Assembly (NCBI RefSeq): GCF_028453695.1
Contig: NC_135772.1
Coordinates: forward strand, 19,463,412-19,527,411
Direction: 5' to 3'
DNA from: Augochlora pura
Taxonomy: Eukaryota; Arthropoda; Insecta; Hymenoptera; Halictidae
DNA length: 64,000 nt
This document shows, one piece after another, positions 25,171-38,000 of this stretch; positions within the stretch are counted from its first letter, which is position 1, and the number at the start of each line of letters is the position of its first letter. The translations under genes and the position numbers were made by a program. The notes under the pieces were generated by a model. That model worked only from the letters and a program-made list of their open reading frames with translations. It was not told the DNA's origin and ran no database searches.

Positions 25171-28119
25171 TAATCGATATTAACGATTTAGTAAATTTTA
25201 TAAATTCGAATAATATTATAATAATCCATGTATAAAATTCCATAAAATCTGAAACATCCAAGCACTAATTCCTTCTTCTAATGACAATTATACTCAACCG
25301 AAGCACGCGCCGCGTACTGCGTCTTTCCATGGGAAGTCGTTGCGGTTCATTCGTCATTCTTGTCGCGGCGTGTCGTGGATATCTATCGGCGAAACGCGCG
25401 GCGTATGCATTATTGTACGTATATTGGTCGTTAGATCGTAGCACCGCGCGGAAGAAATTTCATCGGCGCGTCCACCGTTCCGGAAGCGATTCGAAGCTTA
25501 AACGGCGGATGGCACCGGCCGCCGCGAATTCAATTTCCACGCGGCGGTGTCCTCTGTCCGCGGAAAAATTGGTGGACGGGCGCGGCCCACCGGAAAAATT
25601 CTGCCGATTCCAGCTTCCAGTTCCCGTGGAAACGCGACTCCTTCTCGAAAAGCGAATTTTTAAATGATTTTCGGTCGACCGGTCGTGACCGGATTTTTAT
25701 CACGAACGACCCCCCGCGCGACTCTACGAAATGGCCTCTATAAATCTTTTGGAAAGCGGATTCCGCGCGCTTTGTATCATCGAGCACGTTTTCGGATACA
25801 CAGACTATACCTTAAAAACGAAAGCTGCGCTATAATTTATTTTTAACGCGGCCGCAGAAATTCTGTTCCATCGAATATACGGTCGAAGTTGGTTTCAATA
25901 TGGCGCAGTTCTTTTGAGTATAGTATCGGCTGTGTATATTGTTGGTCATTGCATTTTATCACAGAAATATATACACACTCGTACAGTTGCATATTCGAGC
26001 GTTTCGAATGCATAGAAAATATCGCGAAACTCTATTCATAAATGTATAATAACTTCGCTTCGACCGAAGCTAGTATACTGTGTGTATGAAATAAGCTTTG
26101 TTCCAGATGCATTGCAAATTGTTCTGAAAATGAAACACAAGCTTTTTGAACAGTTTTCAATGTAGATTCAGTGTTTGTTCTTTATCGAGCATTCGCGTGC
26201 ACGGCGAATTAAATGCGATTTCGAGTGCTTGGAAATCGCCTTGAAAATGACGCGCGATTTGTCAATTTATTTTCGACGAAATTCATCGATTGCGTTCGAT
26301 GGGCTGTTCTATGTTTAAAGTACAGTGTCTTCCAAAAGTAGCCTGGCATAACTTTGAATTCTACGGCCTCTATTTAAATGGTATATGTATATTTAATTAT
26401 TGTATAACATAATGGTACACTATACTATGCTATACAATGCGAGTCCATGCAATATAATATAGTATAGTCTAATATATTATAATATAAAGTAATAAAACAA
26501 ATTAAACTAACACCATAAAACCAAATAATACAAAAAATGAAAAATCGGCTGTCAACTAAAAATATCGTCGCCAAGCTAATAACAAGTTGCAAACAAAAGA
26601 CGTCACGCGGACTATAGCAGCGATTCGTAGGTGTACAAAGTGAAACGGGGGAACTTTCATAACTACTGTAATTTATGCTACAGTCCGATGCCCGTTTGTC
26701 TGGATTACGGCCAACAATTCTTTGCGGCCGTCAACTCTCGAGTATCCCCCCGGAACGAGAGCAAATAATCCGTCGGCGACGATTTCCGTCAACAACGCCG
26801 CGCCAATTCTCGCTTATCAAACAATCGCGTCGCGTGCATCAATTTTATTCGGCGGCGACGGCTTATTTCACTTCCGACGACTGGGCCCGAGGCGTCAGTC
26901 ACAAAAGCGACGTTCGCCGGTCATCGAACAATTATGTGTCGAAATTAATATTGTCCGGCTCGTGTTTTTGTTTAACTGCCGACACGGTTTCTTTCGTATT
27001 TCAAAGTTAAATTCCGACATTTCCATGTGGTCTTCGACGGTGCACGAACGTTTTTTTCCGGAACAAATATTCGCGCGACCAAGTGTATGATAATTGAACG
27101 GCAACTTCGATTGTGCGATACTAATCGTAGTTGATGAAAATAATGCCCCTTGATATTCTGGCAATCGATTATTATTGATAGATATTTTATTCAGGGGTTT
27201 GCTTAATTATTTTATAATCTAGAATTATTTTACTAGTGGTAGAAGGTTTACTCGATGTGTTATAATTATTTTATTATTGATAGACGTTTTATTTAACAAC
27301 TAGGAATTTTTTTATCCTTAGTAGACCGTTCATTTTTTACCCAGTAATTATTTCGCTATTACTAAACGCTTAATTTGTCGATTAATAATTATTTTATCAT
27401 TGGTATCAATTTTACTTAATTATTAATCCTGCCAGCTATCGCTAGACATTTTATAAAATAAATTTTACAAGCGTTTCTCGATCGAAAAATAATTCTAGAA
27501 AATCGAGCGCCGATCAATGTAACAATATTACATAAAGAAATCTCTCCGTTGAATTTACGATGAAAGTTCGCCACGGTAAAAATATTAATCCATCGAGACC
27601 ACTTCGCCGATAATATGAAATTCTCGAACAGACGTAAGTAGCTTAATCGGGCGGGGGCTCATTTTCCCCGATGGGGTTGACGCACGTGGGGTGTTGTTCT
27701 CCGTGGTCGTGGAAACTGGCGAGCGTCGACCACGTTTCTTCCGACCCGTTCCGTAATTCATTTACGTGACGCGCGGAACCATCGACAGGTAACGCACACC
27801 GTTCTCTATGGCCCGAAGTGTTTACAGCCGGGGGCCGATACTTGGAGGAACGGGTCGATGCCGGAGGGGGAGGGGGGCGGCGGCAAAGAGGATTGCGAAA
27901 AGGTCGACAAAGCGCGATTACAGAGGGAAGGGCACCCTATATCGCGAAGAATAAGCGTCTTTGGCCGACGTAACATACAATCGATACCACCGTCTGTCTC
28001 CATTCACCGGACAAAAATAATAGACCGCGATTTCGTTGACTCTTGGCGCACGGCTGGTACAGTCATGGGCAAAACGTAGCCGGATGCTGGGTGTCTACAA
28101 TTTTTATCATTAATTTTAA

Positions 28120-28430
28120 TGCTGTTTTAAAGTTTAAGTACTATTTTAAATTCAATTTTACCTCTAATTTTTACTTAAATTTTAACTTTAATTTTCATTT
28201 TGATTTTCCCTTGAATTTTAACTTTAATTTTAATTTTACCTTCAATTTTAATTTTAATTTTCCCTTCAATTTTAATTTTAATTTTCCCTTCAATTTTAAT
28301 TTTAATTATACCCCCAATTTTAGTTCCAATTTTAATTTCACTTTTACCCCCAATCTTAACTTTAAATTTCCCTTCAACTTTAACTTTAATTTCAATTTTA
28401 ATATTAATATTAATTTTACTAACTTTTAAT
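28120..28430 (+). repeat. AT-rich minisatellite, TTTAATTTT/CCCTTCAA units
   Basis: The array consists of AATTTTAATTTT blocks broken by TTCCCTTC or TACCCCCAAT at about 24-bp spacing. It gives spurious Asn-Phe and Lys-Ile frames on the two strands that are not genes. Confidence 0.75.
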
Positions 28431-29429
28431 TCTTGTAACAGCATAAAATTCATCGCATCTACGGTATCACTCTATAAATCATTGTCAACCTAATCATAAA
28501 AAAAAATCAAATACTCCGTTCTAAACGTTGTAGGGGAAAAAACTTCCTCGAACCACTGTAGTTTATCGATATTTATAACGTCGTCTCGCGACATTCCCGC
28601 GGCCAGACAATTAAAAAAAACTGCGACTCTCCTAGGACGGACCCGGTGTACCTCGTTATTTTTAAATGCAATCTATTCCCTGCCAGCGCCAGATGCATCG
28701 ATCGGAAATATCGTCAAGCGAGAGAGAGGGAGAGAGAGAGAGAGGGAGAGAGGCGATGCTCGATGAATAAATTGGAAACAGTGTGGCGCAGCAGCGTTCA
28801 GAGGAAAAGTGGCGGATGAAGTAGTTACACGATCGAGGCCGTCGAATAATAAGTTTAATTAAATAAGGGATGAAAATGCAGCCGCGAGAACGGCGGTATA
28901 GAACGACGAACGATTTGTTTGTAATTCATCGTTTTCTTTTTCTCTCGGTTCGCCGTGTTAGCAAATTGTTCCTTATTGTATCGACGAGAGAATTTCCATC
29001 ATTTTTGCAATACCGTAGTAAATCGTTTAACGAGGTAGCTTTCGTTTTTGTTAGGAGATAATCTTAGGTAAATCTTTGCTTAATTAGCAATTTTAATGAT
29101 CGATTAATTCGCGATTATTGGTACGTTAGGTATAGTATATTTTATGGGTGAAAAATTATTTAATTCGATTCTAGGAAACAGGAGTTAAATGATAGAAAAT
29201 TATTAGTTATTTTGTGTGTATGTTAATAGTTTTAATAAATCGAAGGGGATGGCTGTGTTTTTGATAATAATTTAATATGTTTGTAGTAATGTGAAATCAG
29301 TGGTTTAATAATTACTGTCAGACAGTAATTATATATTTATACATATATTGACAAATAATACTATCAATAATAGAATAATATATATTAATAATCGTATGCG
29401 CATATTATACCAAGTACTATACTACAGCT

Positions 29430-29476
29430 GGTGAACATAGCCATTTTCGATCTAAGCTTCGATCGTAAAGGGTTAA
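29430..29476 (-). repeat. One-ended TTAA-family copy
   Basis: In reverse complement it starts TTAACCCTTTACGATCGAAG. Only the terminal part is recognisable. Confidence 0.45.
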
Positions 29477-30099
29477 TAAAGAGAAACGAACAGTTTTGCC
29501 CAATAAACCGTGGAATTGTTATTAATCGCGTGCCCCAGGGTCTCCGCGTAAAAGAATCCATTGAGACGATCGCGACGCGCATCTTGGCGCCACGGATAAA
29601 GATAATAGCCTCTCGGCTACCACGGATATTTAACTCTCGCGAGCGGCTTTCATAATCGTCGATAGCCGCGTAATTACGGTTGCGCAACAAACAACGATTG
29701 TTACGCGGGGCCGATGATTGTTCGGTAACGAGGGGACATGCCTCGCGCGTTCACTTGCCCATGAAAAAATGCAAAAATCCAACGGACGCCGCGCTCTTGT
29801 TCGCGTTTCATTTCCTGTCTTTATCTAGCGGACCGGCCAGCTGGCAATTTATTGAAACACGTGCGTCGCCTCCGCGCTACCGACGGCGCATCGTCGCGCA
29901 TCGCGCAGTTCGGCGAAATTTTGCTTGCGACGTTATCGAGGGAAAAATCGATCCGGATTACAATTTGTTCGAACGGGATTTCGTACGGTTAAAAATTTCG
30001 GGCGAATATGCTGCTCCGTTATTTGGGGAAAAATTCTTTTGCAGAGTAGTCAATTCGGAGAACAATTAATTTCGATGACATTGATAAAATGTAAGAGTA

Positions 30100-30380
30100 T
30101 TGGATATTTATTCGGACCGAATTGAGTAATTAAAATAATTCTAGATAAATATTTATTCCAACCTAATTGAGCAATTCATTATTCTAGACAAATATTTATT
30201 CCAATCAAATCGAGCAATTAATTATTCTAGACAAATATTTATTCTAACCAAATCGACCAATTAATTATTCCAGATAAACATCTATTCCAAACAGACTGAG
30301 TAATTAATTATTCTGGACAATCATTTATTCGAAATAAATCGAATATTCTAAATGAATATTTATCCAAAGCAATACGAATA
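30100..30380 (+). repeat. Minisatellite, 43-bp unit, about six copies
   Basis: The block ATTCTAGA(C/T)AAATATTTATT occurs with the CTAG site at 30141, 30184 and 30227 and variants at 30270 and 30313, an exact 43-bp period. Each unit ends AAATCGAGCAATTAATT-like. Confidence 0.82.
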
Positions 30381-31483
30381 ATCTGCGATCCAATTTCGAC
30401 GCGCTCGACCTCGTATGCAGATGAAAATTAATCAAGATACAATGTCACGTTTCCCTTTTTCCATCTTTTCGGCCGGCCTTCGAGCCGTAAAAAAAACCGC
30501 ATCGGCAAAAGTTACACGTTCTCGCCGCGTCGTACGAACGAACAAACTACGTTCTAACGTAACGAAATGAATTATTCGCGAAAGCGTGATTAATCTTGGA
30601 AAATTCGCGGAGAAATACGATTTATCGAATTCGATGAATAATGAAAAGATAATTGAGCGAACGGTTTCAGCATTGCATATTAACATTACTGACGTGCTTT
30701 TTCTTCGTTTTCCAGGTTTGTACACACACACACAAGTTTTGCCATCTCTCTGATATGCGAGACTTCACCTGACCACCGTCGTCGCAGGAGAACCGTGAGT
30801 GACACACATATGAAACGTTCATGATGAAATAAAGAACGTTTTATCGATGCTCGACGAACGATGCGATTTTGTACAATATTCGGAAAAAAAAAATATTCGG
30901 AGGATATTAAAAATTCCTCGTTACCCTTTTAAGAACCTTACCCTTAAAATTGTCTTCAAACCGGACCCCGGTCGATCGTCGTCCACCGAACGTGAAAGAA
31001 TGCTTAGACGACAAAACTTTCTTCTTCGGGCGCGCAGCATCGGCGACTCGCAGAGAAATCGATGTCCGATGCAATCGCGTAGAAATCAAGTCGCTCCGAT
31101 TTCCGAGCGAGGCTCGTCGCGCGTTGCGTGTCGTCGTCGTCGTCGTTTGCAATGCAAATAGCAAAACGGACGTCGGTGCGCGATATCGATCATATCGATA
31201 TCGCAAACGTCGACGCCGTTGATCGGGTTGCAAACAATCGGATTCCCGGAACGGCGGACGCGGCTGCTGCTGCTGCCTCCTCTTTGGACCAGTTCACAAA
31301 CACGCGCGATTCCGATCTGATTTACTTTTAATTCGTCGCTATGTGTGCGCTGCTCGGTTTACCTTACTTCGAACGGGTTCGATCGTATTTGGGCTTCGTC
31401 GCGATTGCGACGCCGGACTCTCTGCGAACTGGATGAATAAATATATGAAGAGCCGGCTGGCTCTCTCTCTCTCTCTCTGACCA

Positions 31484-31735
31484 TACTAAGAGACGTAGTA
31501 TAGTCGTATCATTAAAAATTAACCCTTTGGATTCGGAGCCATTTTTACTGGAAATCTGAAATAATTTTTCTAGCTTTTAATATTTCCATTTCATACTAAG
31601 AGAAAAAGAGAGAGGGGGAGAGAGAGACATAGTAGTATGGTCGTATCATGAAAATTTAACCCTTTGCACTGTAAGCCATTTTGACTGGAAATTTGAGATA
31701 ATTTTTCTAGCTTTTAATATTTCCATTTTGTATAA
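31484..31735 (+). repeat. Tandem duplication of a TTAA-family end plus flank
   Basis: A unit containing CATACTAAGAG, GTCGTATCAT, TTAACCCTTTG and TAATTTTTCTAGCTTTTAATA occurs at 31484-31596 and again at 31596-31735. The second copy has gained a GA-rich insert. The duplication took in both the element end and the flanking DNA. Confidence 0.7.
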
Positions 31736-31914
31736 AAAATTCATTTTATGCATATAACATTGAATCTCGTATAACAGTTGAACCTTCAACAATTTTTTTG
31801 ATATCTAAGCTTTGACAATATCTATAAAAATAATTTTGGAATGTGTCACGAGGATTGGTTCTAGGGATGCGTCATAGCCTGATCGGGGAGGCATGACTAT
31901 TAGGGCAAAGGGTG
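31656..31914 (+). mobile_element. TTAA-family element, near complete
   Basis: It begins TTAACCCTTTGCACTGTAAG and continues with GCCATTTTGACTGGAAAT, followed by blocks shared with 24963 and 9415. A decayed right end, GGCAAAGGGTGA, closes it near 31914. Length and internal blocks agree with the 36756 element. Confidence 0.55.
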
Positions 31915-32167
31915 AGTTCGCCCGATGCGTCACAATTGCGACTCCGCGTTCGAGAACCGACTGTCCAATTCGCTCGTCGCACCGAGAACCACGTTGAATA
32001 ATAATTTGTTTACCAGTCGGCGATCTCATTTATTTTGTTCACGAACCAAGCGGTCACGATCTCTATTTGTCGTAATAATTGCGTCTGAATAGCAACGAGA
32101 GCAGGGTATTCTTGTATCAAAGTGTCTCTGGATGGCTGCTCTCTGCTTTGTTATTTAAAATTCATAA

Positions 32168-32303
32168 ATTAACAATTCTACTCATTTGCTAATAAACAGT
32201 TAAAATTCTTATACTAGACAAGTGTTAAAAGACCAAATTTTTCTATCGAAAGTTAACAATTCTATCCATCTGCTAATAAACATTTAAAATTCTTAAACTA
32301 GAC
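32168..32303 (+). repeat. Direct duplication, 84-bp spacing
   Basis: TAACAATTCTACTCATTTGC and following CTAATAAACAG at 32170 recur as TAACAATTCTATCCATCTGC at 32254, together with TAAAATTCTTA(T/A)ACTAGAC. Confidence 0.65.
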
Positions 32304-32619
32304 GTTAATGTCAGCTAAACTAGTTAATGCCAGCAATTTTAGAATCGTGATCTTCCGTAAATTATTTCTTCCTAATTTCTGCTGTTAATTAGAAGTGATA
32401 AGCAAGTATTGAAATCGCGGCGAGAAGCACGCGGCGTGTCCGATCCGCGGCACAATAAGAAAACGGAGAGTGAAACCGGCGATTCGGTAAACTTAGATCC
32501 ACAGCAGCAGAAAACTTTCTCGTCGTCGATCCTCCGCTTCTCGACCATGAATTCGTTCGGCACGGTTCGCGGGGACGACGGTCTCTTTCTTATTCGCATT
32601 GTCTACTCGCGGACAAGCA

Positions 32620-33130
32620 CCTATACACTGACGCGACCGTAGACGGATCCAGTTGTATGGTCGTACTGTGACACACTCGTGGATGGTGGCAGACACACAT
32701 TGAAATATTCGCAGACGGAGACAGTCATACATTGACACAATCATAGACGGATACAGTCATACATTGACACATTTGCAGATGGAGAGGAATTCATAGACGA
32801 AGACACTTATACGTGGAAAAATTCATAGATGGAGACACTTATACATGGAAGAATTCATACACTGACACACTCCTATATATTGATACTCTCCCATGGATAT
32901 TGACACACTCGTACATGGAGCTACTTATGCATGGAGCTACTAACACATAAAGCTACTAACACAAGGAGCCATTTATAAATGAAGCTACTTACACATGGAG
33001 CCATTTATACATGAAACCACTTACACATGGAGTCACTTACACACGGATCCACTTACACACGGATCCACTTACACACGGAACCACTTACACATGAAACCAC
33101 TTACACGTCGAGCCACTTAAACACTGACGC
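32620..33130 (+). repeat. Minisatellite cluster of ACTTACACATGGAGCC units
   Basis: About 500 bp of short units of 15 to 18 bp, ACTTACACATGGAGCC-like in the right half, grading leftwards into GACACATTCGCAGACGGA-like and ACAGTCATACATTG-like units of about 38 bp. The gradual change suggests repeated rounds of expansion. Confidence 0.72.
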
Positions 33131-34229
33131 ATTCATAAACGGCACACTCGTGCATCGACACTGACACGCACGTGCACACAGTGGCAACCGCGCGGAGCTG
33201 CAAGCTTGCACGCGAATCCTGTCGGAAATGTCGATCGCGGCCGACGCTTTAAATGTCGCAATCCGGAAAGCGTAACAGTAACCAAACGTTACGCGTCCTC
33301 GCCCTTTTAAGCTCATGAAACTGTAAATGGATGTAATTTCAGCTAAGAACCGCGGTCCTTTGTCCAATAACATTTTCTCTAATCGCCGACACGGCGCGGC
33401 TGGAAACCAGAACCCGTCCCTGTTTGCGCTCGCGATTTTCCGCGAACTTTGGCAAACGATTTTGTGGAGCATCAATACTTTATTGGTAAATTTTATCGAA
33501 GAGTTTATCGTAGATTTTTGGACGATTGTTAAATAATTTAAGGCGCGGTTAATCTTGCATTGTTTCATCGTTGGGTCGTTTGGTAGATTTTTCTGTGAAT
33601 TTTTATAAAGTGAAAAATTTTAGTAGAATTTTGTTCGACCGTGTTGAAATAATATTTAGTTAAATTTATTTAGGTAATAGTGTGCGCGAATGAGATTTTG
33701 TTGTAATGAGAAGTAATTTGAATATTCGCATTATTGTTCGAATTATTATTCGGCCAATTTATTAATCTCATTATTCTTTATACAAATAGATAGAATGAAT
33801 TGTGAACAACGTTAACAAAAAATTATTCGAATAATAATCTCAGATGAATATTTTATTCAGTTCAGTTCAAATAACGCTAAATTCTGATTCGCGGTTTATT
33901 GATAGAAATTTTCATTTCATTCCACCAATAATTTGACCAGCAAAATACAGGGATCTGTGAAGTCCAGAAATTTGTATTGGAACGTGGCTCATTTGAAATT
34001 TTCATGCTGTTGCACCGTTCTCGGCCGCGAAGAGCTTTGAAGTGCCGAACGAGGAGATCACTCTCTGTCCCTCTTCCGTGGCCTGTCAAGCGTGAAAATA
34101 ACCGAGATCGCTCCGGCATCTAAACGGTCCACACGGTCGAGCCTGAGGAGGCTGCTCAAAAAAGAAAAAAAGAAAGAAAAAATTGAGTAATCTATGAGCT
34201 ATTGAAAAATTCTTCCCATGGCTCGCAGA

Positions 34230-34365
34230 TTAATTCATAATAATTCATATTCTAACTAATTTATAATAATCCATATTCTAGTTAATTTGTAATAATCCAT
34301 ATTCTAGTTAATTTATAATAATTCACATTTCTACTGATTTATAATAATTCGCTTTCTATCTGAAT
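34230..34365 (+). repeat. Minisatellite, 26-bp unit, five copies
   Basis: TAATAAT starts at 34238, 34264, 34290, 34316 and 34342, an exact 26-bp period. Units carry CATATTCTAGTTAATTT. Confidence 0.8.
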
Positions 34366-34689
34366 TTTCGTCATTCGTCGATTGTTCGCCAAACGAATTT
34401 TCATCACACAAACAAATACGTTTTAATGAGCGACGACACCCTCCTGCGCAAAACGTTTTGTCGCCGCCGTCAACAGCGGATATCTTATCGCGCGCGCGCG
34501 CGGCTAGATCGGAAGATCGATGATCGCGATAAATCGCGCGGAGTTCTACAAAGAAATTGGCAGAAGCTGAAACGCAGCGACGTGCTATTTTCGCGTGCTT
34601 GTTTCACGTCGAGCAAAGAGAGCGAGAACGCTGCCATTGTTTACGACGACGGGGCACAATGGATGTGGCGCACACCGGTCGCGGATCCT

Positions 34690-34711
34690 CGAGATGCACA
34701 CGTGCATCTCG
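34690..34711. repeat. Inverted repeat, 10-bp perfect stem
   Basis: CGAGATGCAC and GTGCATCTCG are separated by AC. The stretch is CpG-containing and lies outside any gene seen. Confidence 0.55.
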
Positions 34712-35493
34712 TCGCGTATTGCGTTTCGCCCATCCCGCGGATTCGTCTCCGTCTATGGTGACAATAAATAGCCGGCTGTCGATTTTGCTATGGCGATTGC
34801 TATGCAACCGAACAGTTCCTTGACAATATTTATGCGTTATTTAGAGATTGTACAATCCTTTAGAAGCAATCGAATTGTGTTATAGAAATTATGATAGATT
34901 TTTATTTGATTTTATTCCTCTGTAAAATTCGAATAGAAAATATAGCTGTAGTGGATTTTTAATATCAATTTTAAAAGGAAATTTAACTGTAATAATATTT
35001 TCTTATTAAAGACCTGAATCGCGACAAATTTATACAATTCTCAAATTTAATATAAATTCCTAAACCTATATATAAAAATAATAGAAGCAATTAATCATCC
35101 CAAATCCTCAACCATCGTTTAAAAAATGTCAATTAATATCCGAATTAAAATGAATTCGCCTCGAATTTAATCCGACGAGAAACATCACTCGTCCAATAAT
35201 TCATTCGTGCGGCGTTTCGCGCGTCCGATCAAATATCGTTCGCAAATCTCTGCTAAAATAATAATTGTCTCTGTATAGCCAGCATCCAATCGGGGTGGAT
35301 ATCCCTGGTATCAGAGGCGCCCGTTCATCGAGTAATTGCGAAATTAATACGCGCCCGCGTACGGAATTCGTTAGTATCGCGCGCGGCTAAACTATAGCGT
35401 TTCTGCGAATGTTAATTCGACGCTGGTAACACACGGGAATTACACAGGCGACCAGGTTTAGTTTACATTGAGAATTGCGACGGCGGAGAAGGG

Positions 35494-35507
35494 GGGGGGC
35501 GCCCCCC
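35494..35507. repeat. All-GC palindrome within G/C run
   Basis: A run of nine G followed by CGCCCCCC forms the palindrome GGGGGGCGCCCCCC. It is likely unstable in replication and hard to sequence. Confidence 0.6.
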
Positions 35508-36184
35508 GCCGGTGCTGTGTGTAACGGAAATCCGCGCGAAACCAGTTCGACGCGCGTTATTTACCGTCGCTGCCGCGCGCTGCAAACACGCGCCGTGATT
35601 ATAGGAGACGCGGCGACGCCGTATGATTATCAAATATAATTATCCGCCGATTCGTTTTAATAGCGGACTGCCGGGTAACGTCCGATACGCGGGTATCGGC
35701 TATCGGGCTGTTAACAAATAAAGAATAATCGCCGTAATTGGCTGATCTCGCGATAATTTTCATTTTTACGCGGAGTCCGATTTCTTATCGTCCCGTTTAA
35801 ATGCTCCCGCGAAAATTCAATTTCCACTAAGCGACGCACGAGAAATCGATCGTTTTGATTGGGGGTAAATAAATCAGCTGTTTTATTTTACTGTTTTATG
35901 TGTGCGCCGTTTCCTGCGAGGCTAGTTCTTTCGTCTTCGTTTTTTCAGTTGAGGTAAAAAGATAATTGTCGGCTAACGATTCAATTACTAATGTTAATTA
36001 CGATTAGCGGTCGCGTTCTTTTAATTGAGTTGGTCGTTGAATTTATTGCTAATCGTTGATCACTAAATTTTTAATTTGGTACCGAAAATGCTTCATCGCA
36101 AGAGTCGTTCCCGTTTAATTGTTTAAGAAGGGATAATCGAGTTAATTTAGCATAAATACATAAACTGTATTAATTTGTATAAAA

Positions 36185-36310
36185 TTTAGAATTGTCTTAA
36201 GAATTTGGAAAATTGTCTTTTAATTTTGGAAAATTGTTTTTTAATTTTGGAAAATTGTCTTTAATTATGGAAAATTGTCTTAAAATTTTGGAAAATTGTC
36301 TTTGATTATA
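36185..36310 (+). repeat. Minisatellite, about 22-bp unit
   Basis: TTTTGGAAAATTGTCTTT recurs about six times with slight length changes, just upstream of the TTAA element at 36756. Confidence 0.75.
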
Positions 36311-36755
36311 AAGGAAAAGGGTTACTAATTCGCGAGAATAATTTCATAATTTTCCACCGAAATTGAGCCGTGCAGCGGCCCGCGGATTAAATAATCTTGA
36401 CAAGCGCCGCGCGGCCCTCGTGAATTCCATTTTTCAGATGTCCACGAACCGAACACTCCGGGGGATTGGAATCGCGTGATGGAACAGGCCACTTGATTGG
36501 TCTCCCGCGGCTCATCCGCCTGTCCACGCGATGCGCGAAAAAATCCGCCGAGCTGAAATGAGCAAAAGCGCCGACCGCGATCCATATTTCTTCTGTTAAG
36601 CCAATCGTTTAATTTCCATACCGTCGACCACCGCGCGCTCGATTTTTCGAGCTGTAATATATCGATATAGTATGATATATTGATATATAATATACATTCT
36701 ACAAATATATATTGCTCGCTAGTTTAAAGTAGGGTTAAAGAAAATATTCCAACGC

Positions 36756-37067
36756 TTCAACCCTTGCTGTCGAAGCTATTTTTTTTCAGATCCAAAATCA
36801 TCTCTCAGATCAACATTATTTTCAATTTTTATTTAGTCAATTTTATGCACACGACATGAAATCTTGTAATTTTTATATCAGTAATAATATTAATTGGTCT
36901 TTAAATATAAATAAATTTGGTAAAGTAAAAATGATTTTGAAACGCTTGTATGTAATAATTTATATTATTATTACATATGCTTGTAATATTATTATTATAT
37001 TATTATTAATAAATGTAATAATTTATAGCGGCGCTTTTGGAGTCGCTGCTCGACCGCAAAGGATTAA
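36756..37067 (+). mobile_element. TTAA-family element, complete, 312 bp
   Basis: The left end TTCAACCCTTGCTGTCGAAG and the right end, in reverse complement TTAATCCTTTGCGGTCGAGC, are inverted repeats with a few mismatches. The AT-rich body shares TTTTATGCA and ATTTTGAAACG blocks with the copies at 24963 and 31656, tying it to the one-ended members. Confidence 0.68.
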
Positions 37068-37389
37068 AAGGCACGCCTTTGTGTCCGTCCCTCACGTGGT
37101 CGTTGGCATCATAAATGCAGAAAGTCCGCAGCCCATTAATCGTCTTTACGTACGGTCGCACAAATCTTCGGCGCACGGAAGCGTAAACCCTTCGAGGAGA
37201 CATTATCGGAGTCTCCAACTCGTCGAGCAGTTTGTCTGTCCCCGCTGTCAACGCTGCGGAAGATACGGATCAATCGGATCGCATGATTCACCGCGTTTAA
37301 TTGGAAAAGGAGACGCTCCACGGTCGAAGGACGATGTCTCCCCGATGGGGGACGATTGACGAAGGGAGGAAGAATTCCTTTTGGTTGAG

Positions 37390-37500
37390 TGCGAAGCTGA
37401 GACCAGTGAGCAAAGCTGAAACCAGCGCACAAAGCAGAAATCGTCTCGCAAAGCCAACACCGTCTCGCAAATCAAAAATCGTCCTGCGAAGCGGAGAACG
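37390..37500 (+). repeat. Short tandem array, 19-20-bp unit
   Basis: Five diverged units such as ATCGTCTCGCAAAGCCAAC and ACCGTCTCGCAAATCAAAA follow each other. A frame through them is open by chance. Confidence 0.6.
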
Positions 37501-37841
37501 GCGAGCCGAGTTGCCGAAAATGAAATTAGCGTGTTGCGCAATTTATTACCAGCGTTTGGTTTATTTCTGCCGGTGGAAGCCGGCGACACAACGGCGCTGG
37601 GTCTTTGTCATTACGCGAGAGTTCCTTTTGGATAGCGTTTTGGCAAGAGGATCGGCAGTTCGAGAATGCCATCGCGCATAGTCGCCCTTGAATCGAGCCG
37701 GCGGGATATCTCGACGCACACGCGATTTCGCAAGCAGCCCCTTTCAGTCGCGAAATTTCGCAGTTACCCGGCCAATTAAAACCGCTTCTTTCCTCCTGGG
37801 AATCCGATTATTAAATAAAACGCCGGCAGGCATTTCTACAA

Positions 37842-38000
37842 CAATACAGCATAAAATTACCCGAAAATCAATATAACCTAAAATTCGTTCAAAACCAATA
37901 TAACCTAAAATTCGTTCAAAACCAATATAACCTAAAATTCCTCCAAAAACAATACAACATAAAATCGCTCGAAAAATATACCTCAAAATCGCTCTAAAAA
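37842..38000 (+). repeat. Minisatellite, 27-bp unit, about six copies
   Basis: CAATATAACC-type starts lie at 37842, 37869, 37896, 37923 and 37950, exactly 27 bp apart. Being a multiple of three, it produces a nine-residue repeat in a minus-strand frame, which is not taken as a gene. Confidence 0.82.

Larger units (their letters stand above)
21000..28100. other. Gene-free stretch
   Basis: No supportable gene on either strand. Contents: CT-rich block 22000-22050, purine-rich block 23380-23610, (CT)n at 24657-24694, two head-to-head copies of the TTAA-family repeat at 24440-24602 and 24963-25170, a degenerate AT repeat of about 60-bp spacing at 27165-27450, and a G-rich run (27863-27882) able to form a quadruplex. 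Confidence 0.45.
28440..36180. other. Gene-free stretch rich in minisatellites
   Basis: No supportable gene. It carries (GA)n at 28723-28753, several tandem arrays listed separately, TTAA-family copies at 29430-29476, 31519 and 31656, a 10-bp hairpin at 34690-34711, and a 14-bp all-GC palindrome at 35494-35507. Confidence 0.45.

Noticed and set aside
28043..28453. Asn-Phe and Lys-Ile repeat proteins on the two strands
   Set aside because: Translation of an AT-rich minisatellite.
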